A stretch of 64,000 nt of DNA, taken from contig NZ_FNIA01000013.1 of assembly GCF_900103505.1 (NCBI RefSeq), positions 29,433 to 93,432 of the forward strand, in the 5' to 3' direction. Each line of letters starts with the position of its first letter. The first letter of the stretch is position 1. Origin of the DNA: Haloarchaeobius iranensis (GTDB lineage: Archaea; Halobacteriota; Halobacteria; Halobacteriales; Natrialbaceae). Of the stretch, positions 58,407 to 64,000 are shown piece after piece. The position numbers and the translations under genes are program-made. Under the pieces are notes generated by a model. The model had not been told where the DNA came from. It ran no database searches and was given only the letters and a program-made list of their open reading frames with translations.

Positions 58407-59552
58407 CTATAGCTGGACCGGTGCCCCATCGAGGACCCGACGGTACCGTCGGCCCGCCGGGGTGTCGCCGGCGAGTGCGTCGCGGACGGGGTCGTCGAGC
58501 CACCCGTCACCGGGAGCGGCCTCGCCGTCGAAGTCGTCCGAGCGCAGCTCCGCGGGGAGGTAGCGCTCGTAGACGGGCAGGCGTTCGCGGAGGGGGACCC
58601 CGGCCTCGTCGGCGATGTCCCGGAGCTCGCGGAGCGCCGGCCACTCGTAGTCGGGGTTGATGTAGTCGTCCGTCACCGGGGAGACGCCGCCGAGGTCGTC
58701 GACCCCGCAGTCGAGCAGCTCGCGCGTCGGCGAGAGGTTCGGCGGCACCTGCACCGACACCGTCTCGGGGAGCACCCAGCGCGCCATGGCGACCACCCGG
58801 CGCATCGTCTCGACGTCGGGACGCTCGTAGCGCGAGCGCTCGTTCGGGACGACGTTCTGGACGATGACCTCCTGCACGTGCCCGTATCGCTCGTGCAGGT
58901 CGCGGATGGCGAGCAGGCTCTCCGCGCGGTCGCGCCAGTCCTCGCCGATGCCGACCAGGATGCCCGTCGTGAACGGGACCCGCAGCTCGCCGGCGTTCCG
59001 GATGGTGTTGAGCCGCTGGCCGGGCGACTTCACCCGGCGCCCCGCGTGGGCGTCCACGTCGGCGGTCGTCTCCAGCATCACCCCCATGCTGGCGTTGTAC
59101 GGTGCGACCATCGCCATCTGCTCTCTGGTCTGGTCGCCGGGGTTCGAGTGCGGAAGGATGCCCCGGTCCAGGGTGTGCGCACACACCGCACGGAGGTAGT
59201 CGTGGATATCGTCGTAGCCCCAGCGGTCGAGCTGGGCGTGGACCTCGTCGTAGCGGTCGTCGGGGTCGTCGCCGAAGGTAAAGAGGGCCTCCGTACAGCC
59301 AGCGTCGATGCCCCTGTCGAGCGTCTCGTCCACGTCGTCGTCGTCCATGAGCGTCGCCTCGCCCGGCGGGTCGAAGAACGTACAGTAGGTGCAGGTGTAC
59401 CGGCAGGCGGTCGTCAGCGGCAGGAACACGTTCCGGGCGAAGGTGAGCTCGTCGGCGGGCTCGACGTCGTCGGGGGTGACCGAGAGCGCGCGCGCCACCT
59501 CGCGCTCGTCGAACGACAGCGAGATGTCGTACTCGTCCGCCCCCGGAATCAT
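58407..59552 (-). CDS. cofG: FO synthase subunit 1 (CofG), radical SAM
   Basis: A 381-residue radical SAM enzyme completing the FO ring closure after CofH. The CxxxCxxC cluster motif CRYTCTYC is near residues 50-57, with TEALFTFGDDPDDRYDE, HSNPGDQTREQMA, GVMLETTADVDAHAG, GILVGIGEDWRDR and NLSPTRELLDCGVDDLGGVSPV. A haloarchaeal length extension lies at the C-terminus. ATG 59552 is used; CTTTTGCCC about 28 nt upstream is the promoter candidate. It lies opposite cofH and on the same strand as cofC but 320 bp from it. Confidence 0.93.
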   Translation of the reverse strand: MIPGADEYDISLSFDEREVARALSVTPDDVEPADELTFARNVFLPLTTACRYTCTYCTFFDPPGEATLMDDDDVDETLDRGIDAGCTEALFTFGDDPDDRYDEVHAQLDRWGYDDIHDYLRAVCAHTLDRGILPHSNPGDQTREQMAMVAPYNASMGVMLETTADVDAHAGRRVKSPGQRLNTIRNAGELRVPFTTGILVGIGEDWRDRAESLLAIRDLHERYGHVQEVIVQNVVPNERSRYERPDVETMRRVVAMARWVLPETVSVQVPPNLSPTRELLDCGVDDLGGVSPVTDDYINPDYEWPALRELRDIADEAGVPLRERLPVYERYLPAELRSDDFDGEAAPGDGWLDDPVRDALAGDTPAGRRYRRVLDGAPVQL

Positions 59553-59872
59553 GCTCGGGGATGCGTGGTCGACGGGCAAAAGGGTGTCTTCATGGGAAGG
59601 ATTCGTCCGAAGACGCGATGGCTTGGGGACGACCGGGCGGCACACGCCTGCGAGCCGGCCGTCCCACGACTGCCGTGGCGTCCGGTCGTTCGCGGTTTCA
59701 CCGCAGCTCAGTCACCGGAAACAGTGACCTCCGCAACGTCAGCAGACCGCTCTCGACGACATGCGCTACCCGTATTCCGAGAAAGCCAGAAGGGGAGTAG
59801 TGGTGGATTCGCGCGCAGAGGCCTCGCGCACTCTCACTGAGGAGTCGCCCCGATATAGTGCCACGTAGCGAC
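59553..59872. other. Spacer between cofC and cofG, no recognised gene
   Basis: 320 bp of normal GC content with no reading frame of convincing protein-like composition on either strand. The cofG promoter lies at its left end. cofC ends and cofG starts on the same strand, so they are unlikely to be one operon. Several short palindromes are present but none stands out. Confidence 0.55.
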
Positions 59873-60490
59873 TCAGTCGTCGACTCGCACCGCGTTGACC
59901 CGGCCGTTTCCGCGCTCGATTCGAACGCCGTGGTTCGCGAGCCAGGTAGGGGCCCGGCCGTCCCCGTGGACGAGCACCTCCACCAGGTCGACGCGCTCGT
60001 CGACGTCGGTCGCGAGCCGGTGGGAGTCGACCACCGTCACCGCCGCACCGACGGCGTTCGCCGCCGCACGGTGGTCGAGGTAGGACGCGCCGTGGAAGTC
60101 GGTCCGGAACGCCGGCTCGCGCACGACCAGGGCGTTCGTGCCCGCGCCACGGCCCGGCGCGACGACCACGTCGCCGTCGGCTCCGAACAGCCGCTCGAGC
60201 ACCGCGGGCGTCACGAGCGGCAGGTCGGCCATCACGACCGCGACCGCCCCGTCGGTCTCCGCGAGCAGGTCGTTCACGGCGGCCGTCAGCGACCGGTCGT
60301 CCACGCGGACGCGGGCGTCGATGTCGACCGGTGCGGTCGCGAGGACCGTCGGTGTGTGGCCCGCGGCCCGGACGGCGTCGAGCACGTCCGCGAGCATCGC
60401 CCGCGCGAAGGCGGCGCGCTCGCCGGCGTCGAGGACGCCGGAGAGCCGGGTCTTGGGGTTCTCAGCCGCGAACGGTACGACGACACGCAT
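59873..60490 (-). CDS. cofC: 2-phospho-L-lactate guanylyltransferase (CofC)
   Basis: A 205-residue nucleotidyltransferase (GT-A fold) that activates phospholactate or phosphoenolpyruvate with GTP for F420 assembly. Seen: MRVVVPFAAENPKTRLSGVL (nucleotide-binding start, Lys and Arg conserved), DRSLTAAVNDLL, VVMADLPLVTP with the metal Asp, and APGRGAGTNALVVRE. TTCTTTGCGAT about 28 nt upstream supports ATG 60490. Together with cofG and cofH it shows F420 synthesis capacity; cofD and cofE are elsewhere. Confidence 0.9.
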   Translation of the reverse strand: MRVVVPFAAENPKTRLSGVLDAGERAAFARAMLADVLDAVRAAGHTPTVLATAPVDIDARVRVDDRSLTAAVNDLLAETDGAVAVVMADLPLVTPAVLERLFGADGDVVVAPGRGAGTNALVVREPAFRTDFHGASYLDHRAAANAVGAAVTVVDSHRLATDVDERVDLVEVLVHGDGRAPTWLANHGVRIERGNGRVNAVRVDD

Positions 60491-60533
60491 AGCTGGAGGT
60501 CGCCGGTGAATCGCAAAGAACGTTCCGAACCGC

Positions 60534-61358
60534 TCAGCCGAGGCGGCTGTGGTCGTCCTGCTGCTGGCGGTACCAGTAGAAGCCGCCACCGATGAGAGCG
60601 ACGACGACGACGCCGACGCCGGCGTAGAGGAGCAGCTGGTTGCGCTGCTCGGTCGATTCGGCGTTGCTCTTGGCCGTGTTGGCCTCCTCCTGTGCCCGAC
60701 TGGCGAGGTTCTGTGCGTTGCCGAAGTTCTCGCCCTCGTAGGCCGAGATGGCCGACTCGAGCGAGTCCTCGGCGGTCGAGGTGTCGCCGCCCGCGCTGTC
60801 GGCCTCGTCGATGGCGGCCTGCGCCTCGACGATGGCCTCCCGCGCTGCCTGGCTCTCCTCGGTGAAGTGGTGGGCCTCGCGGGAGGCGATCTCGTTCGAG
60901 GTGCCGCCCTCGCGGGCCTGGGTCAGCGACGCGACGACGAACATCTCCTCGTCGGCGTAGGTGAAGTTCTCGATGCTCGGCACCGTGCCGGTCACCTCGA
61001 CGGTGACCTGGTTGGCGTCGTTCGCCTCGGCGTCGATGTTCGAGTAGTTGAACGACTGCCCGTCGAACGACTGGCTGTCGATCTGGTTCCCGGTGTCCGT
61101 GTCGGTGGTCGTCACCGTCCACGTCACGTTCTGCAGTTCGGTCTCGCCGCGCAGCGTCCACGAGGTGTAGTCGGGGTTCTGGTACAGCTCCCCGAGAGTG
61201 ACGCTCGCGGTGTAGTCTTCACCGACCTGTCCTTCGTCCGGGACGTCCTCCTCGCTGACCTGTACGGCCACGGCTGTGCCGACCGCGGCGAACGCCAGCA
61301 AGGCCACCGCGGCGAGGATCGCCCACCTAGAATAGCGGCTCGAGCTCATCCTCGTCAT
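60534..61358 (-). CDS. Membrane protein with coiled coil overlapping cetZ
   Basis: A 274-residue protein: signal peptide or N-terminal anchor (about 10-32), an extracellular beta-rich domain (about 35-150; TASVTLGELYQNPDYTSWTL, VEVTGTVPSIENFTYADEEM), an Ala/Glu-rich coiled-coil-like helical region (about 155-235) and a C-terminal membrane segment (about 243-262) with a short RQQQDDHSRLG tail. It starts inside cetZ: ATG 61358 or ATG 61349, overlapping the cetZ end by 32 or 23 nt. That overlap and the same direction suggest coupled translation with cetZ. No family name is known to me. A possible membrane partner or envelope-sensing protein for the CetZ cytoskeleton. Confidence 0.72.
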   Translation of the reverse strand: MTRMSSSRYSRWAILAAVALLAFAAVGTAVAVQVSEEDVPDEGQVGEDYTASVTLGELYQNPDYTSWTLRGETELQNVTWTVTTTDTDTGNQIDSQSFDGQSFNYSNIDAEANDANQVTVEVTGTVPSIENFTYADEEMFVVASLTQAREGGTSNEIASREAHHFTEESQAAREAIVEAQAAIDEADSAGGDTSTAEDSLESAISAYEGENFGNAQNLASRAQEEANTAKSNAESTEQRNQLLLYAGVGVVVVALIGGGFYWYRQQQDDHSRLG

Positions 61359-62499
61359 CTTCGACTAAGTTCTGTAAGTTATCTTCGCTTTCCTCTCGGA
61401 TGGCCTCGATGTTGTCCTGGGCCTCGATGGCGACCTGCTGCAGCTCCTTGATCCGCGGGACGTTGTTCACGCCCGACAGGAGGATACAGGACGCGACCTG
61501 GGGCTCACGCAGCGGGTAGTCGCCGCCGCGGACCTCCATGGAGCCGGTCTGCTCCTCGAGCCACTTCCGCCCGCGCTCTATCCCTTTCCGGTTGAGGTGC
61601 TCCGTGGGACCTGCCATGACGAGCAGGGCCCGCTCCGCCCCCTCGATCTCACACGGCAGGGTCAGTCGCCCGAGCGCGGCCTTGCGGACGAGCGACGTGA
61701 TGCGGTTGGTCGTGTGTGCGGTGTCGACCTGCTCGTCGTCGCCGCCGGTAAAGCGCGAGAGGAGGCCGCTGTCGTCGGACAGCTCGACCTCCTCGGTCGC
61801 GTAGCCGACGGTCGAGATGCCGCCGCCGGCCAGCGTGTTGATGATCTCGGAGGAGTCGACGACAGACTCGCCCACCTCGTCCCCCTGGCCGACCTCGCCG
61901 GCCCCGAACAGGACGCCGAAGCGGCGGACGATTTCCTCGTTGATCTCCTCGTAGCCGCCCTCGACGGACTCGCCGGCCTGCCGCCACGAGTCGTTGTCGA
62001 AGACCAGCAGGTTGTCGACCTCGCGGACGAACGTCTGGAACGACCGCGCGGCGTTCAGCGTGTAGATACCACCTTCGTCCGACCCCGGCAGGACGCCCAG
62101 CCCGTACACCGGAATCGTGTAGATGCGCTTCAGGTGCTTGGCGAGGACCGGTGCGCCACCGCTCCCCGTGCCGCCGCCCATCCCGGCGACGACGAGGAAC
62201 GCGTCGATCTCGTGTGTCGGGATCGAGTCGATGGCGCCCTGCACCTCGTCGATGTCCTCCTCGGCGATCTCCGCGCCGAGCTCGTTGTCAGCGCCGACAC
62301 CGTGTCCCTTCACCCGGGACTGACCGATGAGGACGCGGTTCTCGTTCTGAATGTTCTCCAGACCCATCAGGTCGGCCTTGGCCGTGTTGACCGCGATCGC
62401 CGAACGGACGATGCCGCTCTGTGTCCGTTCGTCGTAGTCGACGAATCGGTCGACGATCTTCCCGCCGGCCTGACCGAATCCAATCATCGCCAGTTTCAT
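61327..62499 (-). CDS. cetZ: CetZ tubulin-like cytoskeletal protein
   Basis: A 390-residue tubulin-superfamily GTPase. The nucleotide-binding GGGTGSG is at 108-114, with N-terminal MIGFGQAGGKIVD, NTAKADLMGL, GVGADNELGAE and IYTLNAARSFQTF. CetZ proteins differ from FtsZ by these motifs and by the C-terminal MEVRGGDYPLRE...GVNNVPRIKELQQVAIEAQ, and in Haloferax CetZ1 controls rod shape and swimming. Ends in EDDEDELEPLF. It closely resembles CetZ1-type sequences as far as I recall, but the paralogue number is uncertain. ATG 62499 follows a CTTATATCC promoter (near 62548) by a 20-25-nt leader. Overlaps the downstream membrane-protein gene. Confidence 0.92.
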   Translation of the reverse strand: MKLAMIGFGQAGGKIVDRFVDYDERTQSGIVRSAIAVNTAKADLMGLENIQNENRVLIGQSRVKGHGVGADNELGAEIAEEDIDEVQGAIDSIPTHEIDAFLVVAGMGGGTGSGGAPVLAKHLKRIYTIPVYGLGVLPGSDEGGIYTLNAARSFQTFVREVDNLLVFDNDSWRQAGESVEGGYEEINEEIVRRFGVLFGAGEVGQGDEVGESVVDSSEIINTLAGGGISTVGYATEEVELSDDSGLLSRFTGGDDEQVDTAHTTNRITSLVRKAALGRLTLPCEIEGAERALLVMAGPTEHLNRKGIERGRKWLEEQTGSMEVRGGDYPLREPQVASCILLSGVNNVPRIKELQQVAIEAQDNIEAIREESEDNLQNLVEDDEDELEPLF

Positions 62500-62704
62500 T
62501 TGAAAGGGGGCTCCGTTGGTTTGCCAAGAGTGGGATGAAGGATATAAGCCTTTGGATGGTCCCACTCTCGGCCCGATGTCATGTTCCCAAAAATAACCGT
62601 CCGATAGGCCTGCTATCGTCCGAATTAGGCATACGATACTTTTCAATTATTCCGTGACACTACCCCGGTCTATTTAAGCTCCTGCGGGGGTGTCGTTTCC
62701 CCGG

Positions 62705-63610
62705 TCAGGCGCTGGCTTTCGCCGTGTTCTCCACGCCGAGATACGACGACAGCGTCGTCAGCTCGTGGGGTTCGACACCGAACGCCGCGACGCCGTTGTC
62801 GGCGACCGTGTTGTCGACCTTCAGGGAGCGAGCCTGGTCCGGGCCGAACGGGATGAACGGGAGCGGTCCGGCCATCGTCATACCCAGCTTCGCCAGCGGC
62901 ATCGGAACTGGCAGAATGCGGACTGATTTCCCCTCGGCGGCGTAGGCGAGGTGAGTGACGTCCGCGAGGGTCAGCACCTCCGGGCCACCGATGTCGTACG
63001 CCTCGCCGACGTGGTCGTCGTCCTCGACGGCGTCGGCCAGCATCGGCACCAGGTCGCCCAGCCAGATGGGCTGGAACGGCGTCTTCCCGCCGCCGGGGAA
63101 GCCTGTGACGTACGGCGTCGTCAGCTTCTTCGTGAAGGAGACGAACTCGCCGCCGTCGCCGAACACGACCGAGGGACGGACGAGGACCCAGTCCAGGTCG
63201 GCGGACCGGACGACCTCCTCGGCCTGCCCCTTCGTCCGGAGGTACGCCGTCGGGCCGTTCGGGTCGGCCCCGAGCGCCGACATCTGGACGAGCTTGCCGA
63301 CATCGTGCTCTTCGCAGGCGCGCACGACGTTCTCCGTCCCCTGCAGGTGGACCGTCTCGTGGCTGAGGTTCCCCTTCGGCTTGAACAGCGGGGAGAGCGC
63401 GACGAGGTTGACCGCCACGTCCTGCCCCTCGAAGTGGGACTCGATGGACTCGTAGGCGCTCACGTCGCCCATCGCAGTCTCCACGGTGTTCGGGAGGTCG
63501 GCGTCGTCGGGGCTCCGTGCGAGGGCGGTCACGTCGTGTCCGCGGTCGGCGAGCTCTGCACACAGGTGACTTCCGATGAAGCCGGTTCCGCCGGCGACAA
63601 TCACGTTCAT
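62705..63610 (-). CDS. NAD(P)-binding epimerase-like protein (NDUFA9/SDR5-type)
   Basis: A 301-residue atypical SDR: MNVIVAGGTGFIGSHLCAEL (Rossmann GGTGFIG), VVRACEEHDVGKLVQMSALG, PTAYLRTKGQAEEVVRSADLDW and a hydrophobic region near MPLAKLGMTMAGPLPFIPFG. Such proteins resemble the NDUFA9-like subunit of complex I and nucleoside-diphosphate-sugar epimerases. YxxxK appears as YLRTK. Function not predictable; quinone- or membrane-associated redox work is likely. TTTATCC about 26 nt upstream supports ATG 63610. The 62500-62704 spacer holds the cetZ promoter. Confidence 0.82.
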   Translation of the reverse strand: MNVIVAGGTGFIGSHLCAELADRGHDVTALARSPDDADLPNTVETAMGDVSAYESIESHFEGQDVAVNLVALSPLFKPKGNLSHETVHLQGTENVVRACEEHDVGKLVQMSALGADPNGPTAYLRTKGQAEEVVRSADLDWVLVRPSVVFGDGGEFVSFTKKLTTPYVTGFPGGGKTPFQPIWLGDLVPMLADAVEDDDHVGEAYDIGGPEVLTLADVTHLAYAAEGKSVRILPVPMPLAKLGMTMAGPLPFIPFGPDQARSLKVDNTVADNGVAAFGVEPHELTTLSSYLGVENTAKASA

Positions 63611-63667
63611 GCCGCGAGTATTGGTCAGGAATCAGGATAAAGGCTCGCCCAACGGCAGGGGTCGCGT

Positions 63668-64000
63668 TCAGATTAGCTGATTCCATGCGAAGGCGAATGA
63701 TTTGAGCCACTCGTCAGCAGTTTCAGCTTCGGCGTGACTGAAACAGTTCGAGAAAGCGTTAGTTCTGCGTTTTACCTCTCGAAAGACACGTTCGACGCTG
63801 TTGCGATTTCCGTGTTTCTCGTAGCGGAAATCGAGCCCGTGACGGTTGCAAGCGTCTTTCAGCGGCGTCGCACCGTCGACGAGAAACACGGCGTCATCGA
63901 CGTCGTGTTTCTCGCGTAACTCCGAGAAGAACGCGTGCGCGAGCACGTTCGTCCGTGTCGGTTCAAGCTTTGTATGCAGTAATTCGTTGGTTTCGGGGTC
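63668..64000 (-). mobile_element. IS6-type transposase, C-terminal part, cut by window edge
   Basis: The frame is open from base 64000 to a stop at 63668 (about 110 codons visible). It has the DDE transposase end of IS6-family haloarchaeal elements: FLVDGATPLKDACNRHGLDF, RNSVERVFREVKRRT (the catalytic Glu), and FAFAWNQLI at the end. The DD part is upstream, outside the window. The element's end probably lies just left of the stop, near 63650, where GGGGTCGCGTTCAGATT could be the start of a terminal repeat; the other end is not visible, so this cannot be confirmed. Confidence 0.82.

Noticed and set aside
59561..59800. Possible small gene between cofC and cofG
   Set aside because: Arg/Ser/Pro-rich translation in several frames without a promoter; judged non-coding.

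Overview
The window is chromosomal DNA of a haloarchaeon (class Halobacteria). It is very GC-rich except for one island, its proteins are acidic and Asp/Glu-rich, most genes have a TATA-like box about 25-30 nt before the start codon (leaderless transcripts), and its gene families are typical of this class: CetZ, PitA, a Bat-type HTH regulator, APC permease with Usp domains, F420 genes, archaeal XPB and Hel308. The genus cannot be fixed from the sequence alone.

Layout. 1-8.9 kb: 3' end of thrS; an HTH-phosphoribosyltransferase regulator; a three-gene membrane operon (DUF4129, a fused DUF7269-like/DUF58 protein, DUF7519-like); a short Hel308-type helicase; a purine permease; glutaredoxin; a DUF5808 protein. 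8.9-15.5 kb: an orphan nuoCD divergent from a Bat-type regulator, XTP pyrophosphatase, an SDR, a DapA-family aldolase operon with a PIN-like gene, and TrkA. 15.7-23.5 kb: one tightly overlapping operon coding for a Liv-type ABC importer followed by lactate-utilisation genes lutC and a lutB-lutA fusion. 23.4-33 kb: surface metalloprotease-like lipoprotein, methyltransferase, amino acid permease with a TrkA-N subunit and a divergent Lrp regulator, tRNA-Thr, enoyl-CoA hydratase, SDR, zinc-finger membrane protein, NAD synthetase. 33-39 kb: tRNA-Gly among tRNA-derived repeats, several small genes, sugar dehydrogenase, acyltransferase, a broken DUF389-type gene, aldo/keto reductase. 39.4-43.5 kb: pitA, a PadR regulator, a site-2 protease. 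43.8-45.6 kb: an AT-rich, probably acquired island with a Tat-exported protein and a lipoprotein. 45.7-56 kb: lysS, UMP kinase, MobB-MoaE, a second site-2 protease, purU, XPB helicase, purC. 56.3-60.5 kb: F420 cofactor genes cofH, cofG and cofC. 60.5-64 kb: a coiled-coil membrane protein overlapping cetZ, an epimerase-like protein, and a transposase cut by the window edge.

The main new observations are: (i) an operator-like sequence shared by the HTH-PRT regulator and the purine permease, suggesting a PurR-like purine circuit; (ii) four genes (nuoCD, lysS, purU, purC) preceded by 10-16-codon mini-ORFs whose TGA stop overlaps the main start codon, with a good Shine-Dalgarno in three cases; (iii) an overlapping cetZ/membrane-protein gene pair; (iv) the Liv-lactate operon; (v) the AT-rich island of exported proteins.
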